This document shows positions 1 through 9,093 of a DNA stretch of 64,000 nucleotides, one piece after another. Each line of letters opens with the position of its first letter. The stretch's first letter is position 1. Location of the stretch: positions 1-64,000 of the forward strand of contig JADJGZ010000005.1 of the NCBI GenBank assembly GCA_016707785.1. Reading direction: 5' to 3'. A program made the position numbers and the translations under genes. The notes beneath the pieces were generated by a model that did no database searches, was not told the origin of the DNA, and was given only the letters and a program-made list of their open reading frames with translations. The stretch comes from Bacteroidales bacterium. Lineage in GTDB: Bacteria; Bacteroidota; Bacteroidia; Bacteroidales; UBA4417.

Positions 1-93
1 GTATATAACGTTCAGGCATTCTATGAAGCATTTGCCGTGCAAACAGAGGATAAACGTTTCATCCCGGTTGATAAAAGAGCTGATATCTGGTAG
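1..93 (+). CDS. M13 family metallopeptidase, C-terminal end (partial)
   Basis: The window opens inside a reading frame that ends with TAG at 91-93, leaving 30 residues. The tail has a FYEAF segment followed by KRF, then a terminal RADIW. M13 (neprilysin/PepO) zinc peptidases typically end with a similar 'AF....D...R..IW' pattern, which includes the conserved C-terminal tryptophan. The catalytic HExxH region lies outside the window, so the assignment rests on the tail alone. A good intrinsic terminator follows 24 bases after the stop. Confidence 0.6.
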   Translation, partial: VYNVQAFYEAFAVQTEDKRFIPVDKRADIW

Positions 94-116
94 TTTTTTG
101 CTTACCATTTTAGAAG

Positions 117-150
117 AAGCCTTTGCAAATGTGCAGAGGCTTTTCTTTTA
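117..150 (+). terminator. Intrinsic terminator after the M13 peptidase
   Basis: An 11-bp stem (AAGCCTTTGCA at 117-127 with TGCAGAGGCTT at 132-142, one G-T pair) encloses a 4-base loop and is followed by a T-rich tract. It sits directly behind the stop of the partial peptidase gene. Confidence 0.75.
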
Positions 151-352
151 ATGGATCCTAAAATAAATAAATCAAATAATATAGGTTACCGTGTTAATAA
201 TTACATTTAACGATATATCAGAAAGGTTCATCGATTCTCGCTTTAAAGAGTGTGTTAAATTGAGTTATTTTGTATATATTTCATGCTTATTGAGGATAAT
301 AATAAACTATCCTGTCGAAATTAAAAAATTAACTTAAAAACATAATTTGTCA

Positions 353-910
353 ATGGATATAGATAAAGCAACTCAGACAATGATTGACAACCTGCACAAG
401 AATACAGGAAAGACACTAGTGCAATGGACTGAAATTGTTAATAATGAAAGCATTACAAAACATGGAGAAATAATTAAGTTTTTAAAAGAGAAATACAATC
501 TGACACATGGTTTTGCCAATCTTATTGCCCACAAATCAAAAGGCACGGATGCTGGTTCTGCTGACAATCAAGAAGACTTGATAATCAAACAATATCAAGG
601 AAAAGAACAATTAAAACCATTTTATGAAAAACTAATGAATGAGATTTCTAAGTTTGGTAATGACATTGAAATTGCACCGAAGAACACCTATGTAAGTTTG
701 AGAAGAAACAAGCAATTTGCAGTCCTAAACCCTGCAACAAAGTCACGCTTTGAAGTTGGTATTAATTTGAAAGGCCAAACTCCAAAAGGGAAATTGGAAG
801 CTGAGAAACCTAATGCCATGTGTTCACATAAAATCAATTTGACAGACCTGGAGGATATTGACCTGGAAGTAATTGCGTGGATAAAATCAGCCTATGAACG
901 TGCCGGATAA
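353..910 (+). CDS. DUF4287 / DUF5655 domain protein
   Basis: A protein of about 185 residues. Residues 1-65 look like DUF4287, with a helical 'TGKTLVQW' segment and a 'KHGEIIKFLKEKY' helix. Residues 70-185 look like DUF5655, which occurs in many small bacterial proteins and has no established activity. ATG at 353 is preferred over the in-frame TTG at 347. There is no signal peptide or membrane segment, so it is probably cytoplasmic. It stands alone, with about 250 bases upstream after a terminator and 109 bases before the next gene. The domain naming is from memory of the families; the function is unknown. Confidence 0.75.
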   Translation: MDIDKATQTMIDNLHKNTGKTLVQWTEIVNNESITKHGEIIKFLKEKYNLTHGFANLIAHKSKGTDAGSADNQEDLIIKQYQGKEQLKPFYEKLMNEISKFGNDIEIAPKNTYVSLRRNKQFAVLNPATKSRFEVGINLKGQTPKGKLEAEKPNAMCSHKINLTDLEDIDLEVIAWIKSAYERAG

Positions 911-1019
911 AAGTCATCTACTCATCAAACTTTAAATACTTTACCCTGATAATCTTACTCAAAAGTTCTACAATCTAAGGCCTCTTGCCAGGGCAGAAGA
1001 CAAAAGCCGCTACTGAACT

Positions 1020-2048
1020 ATGAAAAAAAAATACAAAATACTGATTCACATTGTCTACTGGATTTATATTATTAACCAGGGACTTTTCCCTTTTTATATC
1101 AATAAACTGGATGCAGCCCTTATGGAAAACTTCCAGTATTTCCAGGATGTTTTCATTAATACATTATTAAATGCCTTTTCCTTTTACAGTATTTACTACA
1201 GTTTCCCTTACCTGATCAAACTTAAATTTAAGCCATTGGGAATCCTGGCTGTGATTGTGCTTATTGGTGTTGTACTCTGCATAAGGCTGCCATTGAATTT
1301 TGCTTTTTGGAAATTCATTGTCAAACTACCTGAAAAAGAACTTGTTATACAATCAGCCTGGATTTGGAATGAATTCCGGTTAGTCATCATTACTGGAATA
1401 TATGCCGTACTTATTCGTTTTATGATTGACTGGTTTGATTCTCAGAAGCTTAAAGATGAATTAATTAATCAACGACAAAGTAGTGAACTGGCATTACTAC
1501 GGTCACAGGTTAATCCACATTTTCTTTTCAACACCCTGAATAACATATACTCTTTGGTTTACAAAAAATCGGAAGAAGCGCCTGCTGCTATTATGAAATT
1601 ATCAAGAATCATGAGATATATGCTCTATGATTCCAACAGTGACCAGGTGCCGCTGGAGAAAGAGGTTGATTACCTTAAAAGCTTCATAGAATTACAGGAA
1701 CTCAGGATCAATCAGCCCGATTATGTTGATTTCAGGATAGAGGGTGATATTGAAAACCGCACCATTGCTCCAATGCTACTCATCCCCTTTGTAGAAAATG
1801 CATTTAAACACGGTGGGAAAAACCATAGTCCTGGAATTACCATTTTTCTTTCTGCAGGCACCGCTCAGTTTCACTTTGAGGTTACAAATTATAAGAAGAA
1901 GAACGCATTAACAAAAGGGGATGAAATTGGTGGAATCGGACTTCAAAATATCATGCGAAGATTAGAACTCTTATATAAAGGCAAACATGAACTGAAGATT
2001 GAAGATGGACATGAAATCTTCAGGATTTCACTTGATCTGCATGCTTAA
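1020..2048 (+). CDS. LytS-type sensor histidine kinase
   Basis: This 342-residue inner-membrane kinase has four hydrophobic segments in residues 1-140 and then the His_kinase (PF06580) domain. The phospho-accepting histidine is H167 in the 'NPHFLFNTLNNI' motif. A HATPase domain follows, with an N-box 'FVENAFKHG' near residue 260 and a 'GGIGLQNI' glycine motif near 315. It lacks PAS or HAMP domains, as is usual for the Bacteroidota LytTR-partner kinases. The response regulator begins 85 bases downstream on the same strand, so the two very likely form a two-component pair. The signal sensed cannot be read from the sequence. Confidence 0.92.
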   Translation: MKKKYKILIHIVYWIYIINQGLFPFYINKLDAALMENFQYFQDVFINTLLNAFSFYSIYYSFPYLIKLKFKPLGILAVIVLIGVVLCIRLPLNFAFWKFIVKLPEKELVIQSAWIWNEFRLVIITGIYAVLIRFMIDWFDSQKLKDELINQRQSSELALLRSQVNPHFLFNTLNNIYSLVYKKSEEAPAAIMKLSRIMRYMLYDSNSDQVPLEKEVDYLKSFIELQELRINQPDYVDFRIEGDIENRTIAPMLLIPFVENAFKHGGKNHSPGITIFLSAGTAQFHFEVTNYKKKNALTKGDEIGGIGLQNIMRRLELLYKGKHELKIEDGHEIFRISLDLHA

Positions 2049-2133
2049 ACGAAAATTAAGGCATGACTAAAAATAAGGATTCCATTGAAAAAATATATCA
2101 GAATACATACTAACCATCTAACGTCGAAAACAT

Positions 2134-2883
2134 ATGAGCACCTTGAAAATCAATTGTATAGCTATCGACGACGAACCACTTGCTCTCGATATAATCAAGG
2201 CGTACTGTGCTAAAGTACCCTTTCTGAACCTCCAGCATACATTCAGTAATGCCATCGACACCCTCGAATACCTTAGAAATAATACCATCGATCTGATGTT
2301 TCTTGACATTCAGATGGAAGAACTTACAGGTATTCAGCTGCTTAAGTCATTAAATCAGAAACCTTATGTGATCTTCACTACTGCCTACGACAATTTTGCC
2401 CTTCAAGGCTTTGACCTGGATGTAGTGGATTACATGCTGAAACCGATCTCTTTCGAGCGATTTTTGAAAGGTGTAAATAAAGTAAGTGAAAGGATGCAAA
2501 AAGAAAATTCTGAATCTGTTCAGGAAAAAAACGAAGTTCATATTGCTCCGGAAAATAAAGATAGTTCATACTTCTTTGTGAAAACTGAAACCCGCATTGA
2601 GAAAGTAGAAACAGCGGATGTACTTTACGTGGAAGGAATGGGCGATTACTGGCGGATTGTTACCAAAAACAGGCGAATCATGACGCTAATGAATGCAAAG
2701 AGAATAGAAGAAATTCTGCATGAACCCAAATTTTGCAGGGTACATAAATCCTATTTTGTGGCCATAGATAAAATCGAATTCGTCGAACGAAAACATATAA
2801 AAATCGCTAATGAACATATCCCTATCAGCGATACCTATCAGAAAAACTTCTTCGATCTCATTGAAAAAAGAAAAATGGCTTGA
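2134..2883 (+). CDS. LytTR-family response regulator
   Basis: This 249-residue regulator has an N-terminal receiver domain with the acidic pair D12/D13 and the phosphorylation site D58 in 'FLDIQM'. Its C-terminal LytTR DNA-binding domain covers about residues 140-245, with 'FCRVHKSYFVAIDKI' typical of that fold. It is encoded just behind its probable kinase. LytTR regulators usually bind direct repeats upstream of a few target genes. The next two genes, a pair of small secreted paralogues, are natural candidate targets, but that is inference from position. Confidence 0.93.
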   Translation: MSTLKINCIAIDDEPLALDIIKAYCAKVPFLNLQHTFSNAIDTLEYLRNNTIDLMFLDIQMEELTGIQLLKSLNQKPYVIFTTAYDNFALQGFDLDVVDYMLKPISFERFLKGVNKVSERMQKENSESVQEKNEVHIAPENKDSSYFFVKTETRIEKVETADVLYVEGMGDYWRIVTKNRRIMTLMNAKRIEEILHEPKFCRVHKSYFVAIDKIEFVERKHIKIANEHIPISDTYQKNFFDLIEKRKMA

Positions 2884-2966
2884 CGAATATAGCTAATACC
2901 TTTCTCCTCTCCTTCTGACAATTCTTCGCTGACTTTCTCATTCTTAACGGTGAAAAGGCATTTCTA

Positions 2967-2993
2967 ATCCGGTACACAGATACCGGATTTTTT
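2967..2993 (+). terminator. Terminator after the LytTR regulator
   Basis: An 8-bp perfect stem (ATCCGGTA/TACCGGAT) encloses a CACAGA loop and runs into six T residues. It ends the two-component operon, so the following small-protein genes need their own promoter. Confidence 0.8.
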
Positions 2994-3008
2994 ATGGCTA
3001 TCATAGAT

Positions 3009-3016
3009 TATATTTG
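3009..3016 (+). promoter_or_regulatory. Possible -7 box (TATATTTG) for the small secreted pair
   Basis: TATATTTG matches the Bacteroidota TAnnTTTG -7 consensus and lies about 77 bases before the ATG at 3093, downstream of the preceding terminator. No clear -33 TTTG is seen at 19-21 bases upstream, so this is tentative. Confidence 0.3.
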
Positions 3017-3092
3017 ATTAAATATCAACATGTTAACTACATTTATATCACATTAATTCTAACTTAATTTTAACCAATAGGAGGAACGCAAA

Positions 3093-3572
3093 ATGAAAAG
3101 AATCATATTACTGATCCTCGTCTGTGTAATTACAGCAGGTGTCAATGCCGGTGAAAAGGAGAATCTCAGCTATATCAAAGCAAACGGAAAGGTATATTTC
3201 GGATACAAAGTGAGATCAGGACTTTTTAATACCAGTATTCTGAATTCAGAAGGAAAAATAACCAAAGTAAAAAACAAGCATGTTGAAACCCTGGTCACAA
3301 AAGGAAAAATGTATGAGTTGCTACCTGTGATCATGCAGGACAAAAAAGTAGAATGTATGGCAATGATGGAATATGTTACAGCAAAAGATGGTCTCAGACT
3401 TTTCAAGTACTCCTGTTACCACGAATACTGTGACTTTTCCAGTGGAATCTTCCGGAAAGCACAGCCTGAAACCATCTATTTCGTTTACAAGGATGGGAAT
3501 TTCCATCTTAGAGTAGATGCAAACAATGCTGCAACTGTATTACCCTTTTTTGGGATAAACGTTATTTCATAA
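3093..3572 (+). CDS. Small secreted protein, paralogue A
   Basis: This 159-residue protein has a clear signal peptide (residues 1-19, cleavage after the 'GVNA' region). The mature part contains 'SYIKANGKVYFG' near the start, a short cysteine-containing segment (SCYHEYC, about residues 108-114), a 'YFVYKDGNF' strand and a 'VDANNA' near the end. An unusually strong Shine-Dalgarno (AGGAGG) precedes the ATG. The next gene encodes a protein of identical length and the same layout, so the two arose by duplication. No known domain was recognised. It follows the LytS/LytTR pair and could be its regulated product (inference). Confidence 0.8.
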   Translation: MKRIILLILVCVITAGVNAGEKENLSYIKANGKVYFGYKVRSGLFNTSILNSEGKITKVKNKHVETLVTKGKMYELLPVIMQDKKVECMAMMEYVTAKDGLRLFKYSCYHEYCDFSSGIFRKAQPETIYFVYKDGNFHLRVDANNAATVLPFFGINVIS

Positions 3573-3612
3573 TTGATACAGACATAAACACATAATAAGA
3601 AAGGAGAAAGCG

Positions 3613-4092
3613 ATGAAAGTGTTGATAATTCTCAGCTTTATAATTTCATCAACGTTATGGGTATCTGCATCCGAAAAGTCCGGTAACAGCTACATCATTG
3701 TTGGAAATGAGACTTTTTATTGTGATATGCTTCGGGTTGGTAAAGGAAGTACTAAAGCCTACCTGGGTGGAAAAAGGTTACTCAAAATGCCTACGCAGAT
3801 GATTGATGCCTACTCGCAAAATGGAGTTGTGTTTGAAAAGATGCCGATTATTTGCAAGAACAATGATACCGCGGGTTGGGCATTCATGCAACTCATTTCT
3901 TCAAGAAATGGATATAGTCTCTACAGATACTGCAGCAATTGCATCCACTATGATCCGGCAGAAGGTACTATAAATCCCATTTATCCTGTATACAGGTATT
4001 ACATCTTCAAGAAAGGGAAATTTGTTTCATTGGTGGATGAAAACAATGCAAAAGAACAGCTTGCAAAATTTGGTGTAAAAATGTTAAAATAA
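3613..4092 (+). CDS. Small secreted protein, paralogue B
   Basis: This 159-residue protein has a signal peptide (about residues 1-19). It aligns end to end with its upstream neighbour: 'NSYIIVGNETFY' near the start, a cysteine pair in 'YCSNC' near residue 100, a 'YYIFKKGKF' strand and 'VDENNA' before the C-terminus. Overall identity is low, so the duplication is old. The gap between the two genes is 40 bases and an AAGGAG ribosome-binding site is present, consistent with one transcript. Function unknown; the conserved layout suggests a small extracytoplasmic beta-rich fold with a possible disulfide. Confidence 0.8.
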   Translation: MKVLIILSFIISSTLWVSASEKSGNSYIIVGNETFYCDMLRVGKGSTKAYLGGKRLLKMPTQMIDAYSQNGVVFEKMPIICKNNDTAGWAFMQLISSRNGYSLYRYCSNCIHYDPAEGTINPIYPVYRYYIFKKGKFVSLVDENNAKEQLAKFGVKMLK

Positions 4093-4107
4093 AGAGTGAA
4101 GAGAAAC

Positions 4108-5370
4108 TTAATTACGAAAACCGGGGGGAACTCCGGTTTTTTTCATATTCCTGCTAATGGTTTCAGCCGCTGTAAATGCCGTTGAAAATGAGGCCTGAAG
4201 ATTATATCCCCCTGTGTCCCCATCAATATCCAATACTTCACCTGCAAAAAACAGGTTGGCACAAACTTTCGATTCCATGCTCTGACTGGCTATTTCATCG
4301 ATGTTCACACCCCCGCTTGTAACCATTGCCATTTTAAATCCTCCAATCCGTTCAATCTCAAATGGATACTCACACAATGCTGAAACAAGTTTGTTCCTTT
4401 GCTCCTTTCTCAATTCTGAGAGCTGAGTATCCACATCTATTGATTGATCCAATAAAACTAGCTTAACCAAACTCCTGGGAATATCAAATTGTTTAAGAAA
4501 TGTTTGTATCAGAGTTTTCCCTGCTGTTTCAGCACTTTTTATAATTGAATCACGCAATACTTGTTCCTGAATATTGATAAGATTGATTTTTAAAACATCA
4601 TCATTCATCATAAACCTGGAAAAATCAAGTATACCTGGTCCTGTTAATCCCTTATGCGTGAATCCGATATCACCATTTCGTTCCCTGATCTTCTTACCTC
4701 CCCTGTAAATGGACACCGGCCGGCTAGAAAGGGAGACTCCTGCCATTTCAGCAAATTTGTAAGACTTTATGATTACCGGTGAAAGAGCAGGCTTAGGGGT
4801 GACAATACTATGGCCTAATTTGCGGGCAAAATCATAACCATCACCGGTACATCCGGTTCCCGGGTACGATAAGCCCCCGGTGGAAATGAGCAGATAACGG
4901 CATAAATAACTTTGTTGGGCAGTTTCAACTTCAAAGTATTCAGCCTTCTTTCTTATTGCTGTCACAGCTTCATCCAATTGAATAGTAACTTTTCTTTTTC
5001 TGCATTCTTTCAAAAGGACTTCCAACACATCTGCTGATCGCTCCGTGGAAGGGAAAACCTTCCCATTTTTATCGGTAATTGTGCTCAAACTGCGGCTCTC
5101 AAAGAAATCAATCAGAGAAAGATTGGTAAATGCATACAATGCCTGCCGGAGGAATTTGGAATGATCTCCATAATGTCCAAGAAATTCACTAATATGTCCG
5201 GTATGAGTCAGGTTACATCTGCCAGAACCCGCAATCATCAATTTCCTCCCGGGCAATTTTTTCTTCTCAAGGATAAGGACTTTCCCAGTAGTGATATGTG
5301 ATGCAGCAAACAAACCTGCAGGGCCTGCACCAATTATAATCACATCAAACTCTAACTGGGATTCCGACAT
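4108..5370 (-). CDS. BaiN/HI0933-like FAD-dependent oxidoreductase
   Basis: This 420-residue flavoprotein has an N-terminal dinucleotide-binding motif 'IIIGAGPAGLFAA' (about residues 11-23), an 'IAGSGRCNLTH' motif typical of the HI0933/YhiN/BaiN family, and a C-terminal 'FFAGEVLDIDGDTGGYNLQ' motif that closes the FAD site. There is no signal peptide, so it is cytoplasmic. Family members are widespread; one has been linked to bile-acid 7-dehydroxylation, but the substrate of most is unknown and none is claimed here. It is a single-gene unit, convergent with the secreted pair. Confidence 0.92.
   Translation of the reverse strand: MSESQLEFDVIIIGAGPAGLFAASHITTGKVLILEKKKLPGRKLMIAGSGRCNLTHTGHISEFLGHYGDHSKFLRQALYAFTNLSLIDFFESRSLSTITDKNGKVFPSTERSADVLEVLLKECRKRKVTIQLDEAVTAIRKKAEYFEVETAQQSYLCRYLLISTGGLSYPGTGCTGDGYDFARKLGHSIVTPKPALSPVIIKSYKFAEMAGVSLSSRPVSIYRGGKKIRERNGDIGFTHKGLTGPGILDFSRFMMNDDVLKINLINIQEQVLRDSIIKSAETAGKTLIQTFLKQFDIPRSLVKLVLLDQSIDVDTQLSELRKEQRNKLVSALCEYPFEIERIGGFKMAMVTSGGVNIDEIASQSMESKVCANLFFAGEVLDIDGDTGGYNLQASFSTAFTAAETISRNMKKTGVPPGFRN
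4117..4143 (+). terminator. Terminator after the secreted pair, overlapping the convergent gene
   Basis: AAAACCGG (4117-4124) pairs with CCGGTTTT (4133-4140) around an 8-base loop and is followed by a T run. It lies inside the last codons of the convergent flavoprotein gene, whose stop is at 4108-4110. Its A-rich left flank means it may also work on the opposite strand. Confidence 0.75.
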
Positions 5371-5514
5371 TTTGGGAACGAATATTTGCAGCGCTAATTT
5401 ACATGTTTAGAATGAACCTAATGGTTAGTTTCTGAATGTGAGCCTGAGTTTTAGCTTTTTGATTTTCATAGCCATATTTAAAGTATTTTTGGAGTCTCAT
5501 AAAAAAGCCCCACT

Positions 5515-6627
5515 TTGTACAAATCGATACTTTATACCGCTCTTTTTCTTGGCCTGGCAGTCCTCACAGGTAGCTGGGGCTCTTCGGGACACCGGATTAT
5601 AAGCACGAATGCTTCTCTTTCATTCAATCAGCAAATGCATGAATTCCATGAATGGACTGAGTTTCTTGCCGATCATGCATCTGATGCAGATTGGAGAAAA
5701 GATGAAGACCCTGATGAAGCTCCAAAGCATTATATTGATATGGACAGTTATTATTCATTTATTCTTTTGCATCGGATACCACAGACTTTTGATTCAGTAA
5801 TCTCAATGTATGGGAGTGCGTTTGTGTATGATAATGGAATCCTGCCCTGGGCTACAGAATCAACTTTTAATTCCTTGCAATCCGCATTTGAATCCGGGAA
5901 TTTTGACCAGGCTAAAATTCTTGCTGCTGATCTTGGCCATTATGTTGGTGATGGACATATGCCTATGCATATTACTAAAAACTACGATGGCCAATATACT
6001 GGCAATAATGGAATTCATTCAAGGTATGAATCATCCATGGTAAACGCATTCGATGACCAAATCATTTATTCCGGTGATTCAATCTCGCATATAGAAAACG
6101 TAAATGGTTATATATTCAATTATCTATACCATAATTACCAATACATTGATTCTATTCTGCTTGCAGACAATTATGCCAAAGATTTAACCGGCAGTACAAG
6201 TTCATCGGCTTATAAAAATGCACTTTGGGATAAAACCGGGAATTTCACCATTCAGCTGATGAAAGAAGCCTCTCATGCACTCACAGAATTGATTTATACT
6301 GCATGGGTCAATGCAGGAAGCCCTGCTGTCGGCCCATCTGCTATCAAAGAAAACAATAAAGCTTACCCGGCTTTAATAACATCAGTTACTGAGGATTATT
6401 CTTCCAATAATACGGTAATAAGGTATTCTGTATCTAAACCGACTCAACTCAAAATGTCTATCACAGATATTTATGGGAAACCATTATATCAGGTAGATAA
6501 CACCTTTGCTGTGCCTGGCAATCATGTCATGCATTGGAGTTCCAGGGAAATGTCTTCCGGCGTGTATGTGCTTATACTCCAGACACCTACTTCAAAGGAT
6601 ACAAAGAAATTTGTTTATACCAGGTAA
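5515..6627 (+). CDS. S1/P1 nuclease-family protein with T9SS sorting domain
   Basis: This 370-residue secreted zinc enzyme has a signal peptide ending near residue 19, so the mature protein starts close to 'SWGSSGHRII'. In S1/P1 nucleases the N-terminal tryptophan and a nearby histidine bind zinc. Further probable zinc ligands are seen in 'DHASDADW', 'KHYIDMD', 'DLGHYVGDGHMPMH' and 'HSRYE'. Residues about 295-370 form a T9SS type A C-terminal domain ending in 'KKFVYTR', so the protein should be exported or anchored at the cell surface. The only available start is TTG, because a TAA lies in frame 15 bases upstream. Probable role: extracellular cleavage of nucleic acids or 3'-nucleotides. Confidence 0.88.
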   Translation: MYKSILYTALFLGLAVLTGSWGSSGHRIISTNASLSFNQQMHEFHEWTEFLADHASDADWRKDEDPDEAPKHYIDMDSYYSFILLHRIPQTFDSVISMYGSAFVYDNGILPWATESTFNSLQSAFESGNFDQAKILAADLGHYVGDGHMPMHITKNYDGQYTGNNGIHSRYESSMVNAFDDQIIYSGDSISHIENVNGYIFNYLYHNYQYIDSILLADNYAKDLTGSTSSSAYKNALWDKTGNFTIQLMKEASHALTELIYTAWVNAGSPAVGPSAIKENNKAYPALITSVTEDYSSNNTVIRYSVSKPTQLKMSITDIYGKPLYQVDNTFAVPGNHVMHWSSREMSSGVYVLILQTPTSKDTKKFVYTR

Positions 6628-6652
6628 CTTAAAAGGTCTCAATTTGAGTTTG

Positions 6653-7549
6653 TCACTTTGTATCTATTATAAAGGGAGCACTCTTCTTTGAATCCATAAT
6701 AATCAACTTTGCATTGGGTGAAGTTGAAATTGCTTTTATCATTTCATATTGTAATTGTTTATCACTCAATCCAGTACTTAAGATTTTCTGATAATCGGCA
6801 ATCCCTTGTGCCTCCACTCTTTTCCTTTCTGCTTCCTGTTTCTCCTTTTGAAGGACAAATGTCATTTTCTGAGCCTCTTGTTCTGCATTGATTTTTGATT
6901 CAATTGTAGTTTTTACAGATGCTGGCAATGTTATATTCCTGACCAGTAACTGTTCGAGTACCAATCCTCTTTCTTTAAAATCTTTCTCTATTGAACTGAA
7001 AATCTTTGACTGGAATTCATCCCTTTTTGATGAATAGAGGGCAACAGCATCATAATATACCGCATTGTCCCGAATTTTTGTCCGGCAGATCGGACGAACA
7101 ACCAGGTTTTTGTAATCTGTTCCCAGTTGCTTTAAAATTCTCGGAGCTTCGGTTGGCAGTACTTTAAATAATACGGTAAGATCCAGTACGACTTCAAGTC
7201 CATCTGCCGATAAAACCCTGATAGCATCATCACCGGATTTTTCACCTTCATCATGCACACCTGACATGGTATAATTCTGTGTCCGGATATCAAAGGTGAC
7301 TACTTCCACCAATGGGTTTATTACATTAAGACCACTTTCTAAAATACGGTCATTCACTTTCCCAAATAGTTTCTGTACACCAACCTGTCCGGGTTCAATT
7401 TGCTTTACTGAAGCCATGCTCAGTCCAATTAGAATAATTAAGACCCCTCCAATCCGGAAATAGTTACCATACCTTGCCAGTGGCGATTGTGTTCTGGATA
7501 TTACAACACCGGCAATAATGACCATAAGGCCTAAAACAAGTAAGAACAT
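6653..7549 (-). CDS. SPFH/band-7 (prohibitin-like) membrane protein
   Basis: This 298-residue protein has two hydrophobic stretches at the N-terminus (residues 1-17 and about 29-47). A band-7/SPFH domain follows (about 50-220: 'IEPGQVGVQKLFGKV', 'DGLEVVLDLTVLF', 'RDNAVYYDAVALY'), then a charged helical segment rich in E, Q and K ('AEQEAQKMTFVLQKEKQEAERKR'), as in prohibitins. Such proteins form large membrane rings that organise proteases or lipid domains. The C-terminal 'SPNAKLIIMDS' resembles other bacterial prohibitin homologues. It is convergent with the nuclease gene, with only 25 bases between stops. Confidence 0.9.
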   Translation of the reverse strand: MFLLVLGLMVIIAGVVISRTQSPLARYGNYFRIGGVLIILIGLSMASVKQIEPGQVGVQKLFGKVNDRILESGLNVINPLVEVVTFDIRTQNYTMSGVHDEGEKSGDDAIRVLSADGLEVVLDLTVLFKVLPTEAPRILKQLGTDYKNLVVRPICRTKIRDNAVYYDAVALYSSKRDEFQSKIFSSIEKDFKERGLVLEQLLVRNITLPASVKTTIESKINAEQEAQKMTFVLQKEKQEAERKRVEAQGIADYQKILSTGLSDKQLQYEMIKAISTSPNAKLIIMDSKKSAPFIIDTK

Positions 7550-7766
7550 GGCTTTATTTTTTTAGGTTTAAATAATAGGGTAAATATACTTAAACTCAAA
7601 AACAAGATCAAGTGTTGACAAGTTAATATATTGGATTATCTAACATATTTTTGCTAATAATTCAGGCAAGCACAATCAACATTCATTTCCATAATATTTT
7701 GTAAGTTTGGACATCAGAAAAGCATCGATTTAATCATTCAAAATCAAGAAAAATCCAATCGAACTA

Positions 7767-8729
7767 ATGAGAACTTTTTTAATCAATTCAATATTTTTTC
7801 TTGCTGCAAGTAGTCTTATCGCACAAACAAATCCGACCCCTTATTCATTATCCTCAGGTAATTACCAGTTTAAACAATGGGATTCCCTCGCAGTGACCGG
7901 AACCTACCCTGCTAATATGGTATTCCAGTATGTACCATCTAATCGCTTAGGCCCATTCTATAATGATAGTGCCTCCGATTATTCCTGTCCTTATAACATG
8001 TCGAAAAGGCCCAGGATTAACGGCTATATGAGCAAAGGGATAGGCATTCTCACAACAAGCTCTTCTCAATACAATGACTGCAACTCCGGTACTGCTGAGA
8101 AAAGATTTATGGGTTCAATCCTTCTGGCTTTGAATGCCACAAACAGGGCAAACATCAAGGTTCAGTGGAAGAGTGAAACATTGGTTCCCGGTGATGGCAA
8201 TGGAACTCCGGCCACTCCCAGGATATGGAACCTGCGTTTGCAATACAGGCTGGGTTCTTCAGGGAATTTCCAGGATGTACCCGGCCCTGTTGAATTTGTA
8301 GCAAGCATTAACACCGGTGATTCAGCGATTATTGGACCGGTTACCTTACCTGCCGACTGTAATAATAAACCTTTAGTTCAACTGCGGTGGATTTATTTCG
8401 AATCATCAGCCGGTAGTGGAGGAACCCGCCCGCGTCTGCGATTCGATGACCTGACTATCGCAAGTGATGCATGGGTAGGTCTGGAAGAACCTAATGCATT
8501 TAAAGCTCAATTGTTTCCGAATCCAACGGATCATTTCTTTTACTTCAGAAGTAATTCTCAGCACTGGGATTATCTAACCGTATCAGATGCCACCGGCAGA
8601 AATATGCTTGAATCTGAATTCACCGACGGTCCGATTGATTGCTCCTATCTTCAGAATGGACTCTATTTTATCCGGATATATTCAAGCACATCTCAGCTCC
8701 TGGGAACCTATAAATTACTGAAGAATTAA
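7767..8729 (+). CDS. Secreted protein with T9SS type A sorting domain
   Basis: This 320-residue protein has a signal peptide (about residues 1-20, ending 'SLIAQ'). Its central region of about 200 residues is glycine-, serine- and asparagine-rich with predicted beta structure ('RLRFDDLTIAS'), typical of surface proteins with a jelly-roll-like fold. Residues about 245-320 are a T9SS type A C-terminal domain: 'LFPNPTDHFFYF', 'DATGRNML', 'LQNGLYFIRIYSS', final 'TYKLLKN'. No catalytic motif was recognised. It belongs to the pool of T9SS cargo proteins that, with the S1/P1 nuclease, implies a functional T9SS in this organism. Confidence 0.85.
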   Translation: MRTFLINSIFFLAASSLIAQTNPTPYSLSSGNYQFKQWDSLAVTGTYPANMVFQYVPSNRLGPFYNDSASDYSCPYNMSKRPRINGYMSKGIGILTTSSSQYNDCNSGTAEKRFMGSILLALNATNRANIKVQWKSETLVPGDGNGTPATPRIWNLRLQYRLGSSGNFQDVPGPVEFVASINTGDSAIIGPVTLPADCNNKPLVQLRWIYFESSAGSGGTRPRLRFDDLTIASDAWVGLEEPNAFKAQLFPNPTDHFFYFRSNSQHWDYLTVSDATGRNMLESEFTDGPIDCSYLQNGLYFIRIYSSTSQLLGTYKLLKN

Positions 8730-8892
8730 TTAGGTTGCCTTAGGTTCTGAGCTTGTTTCATGAACTATTTAATCAGTGTTAAACCCTGGGATACAAGCTG
8801 GGGTTCAATAGGAATTTATGGATATTATTCATGGGAATAATACCTAACAGATGGGTACCATTATTTTTTTCGTGCACTCTCAATACAATAAG

Positions 8893-8951
8893 TCAGGCCT
8901 AAAGGCCCTGATTTTGTTAAGTTTCACATCCCCAGCCTAAAGACTGGGGAT
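8893..8951. repeat. Two related imperfect palindromes left of the tRNA array
   Basis: TCAGGCCTAAAGGCCCTGA (8893-8911) and ATCCCCAGCCTAAAGACTGG (from 8929, closing with GGAT at 8951) are both palindromic and share the core GCCTAAAG. A looser one lies near 8782-8805. They resemble REP-like elements or bidirectional terminator remnants. The rest of 8730-8995 holds no gene that I can see. Confidence 0.4.
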
Positions 8952-8995
8952 TCAAGATGAATACTCTAATCAGTTCTTTTTGAGTCATGCAGAAT

Positions 8996-9053
8996 GAGCG
9001 GAAAACGAGACTCGAACTCGCGACCCTCAGCTCTAACAACTGAGCTACTTCCC
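8996..9053 (-). pseudogene. tRNA-Gly remnant, copy 1 (anticodon arm missing)
   Basis: The leftmost copy keeps the T-arm and D-arm but reads straight from GAGC into TGAGGG, without the 15 bases of the anticodon region. It also has an AAC for ACC change in the D-loop. The left repeat unit ends here, with no terminator hairpin beyond it. Confidence 0.85.
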
Positions 9054-9093
9054 AGACTATTATAAAATAAAAAAGGCAAGGAAAACCTTGCCA

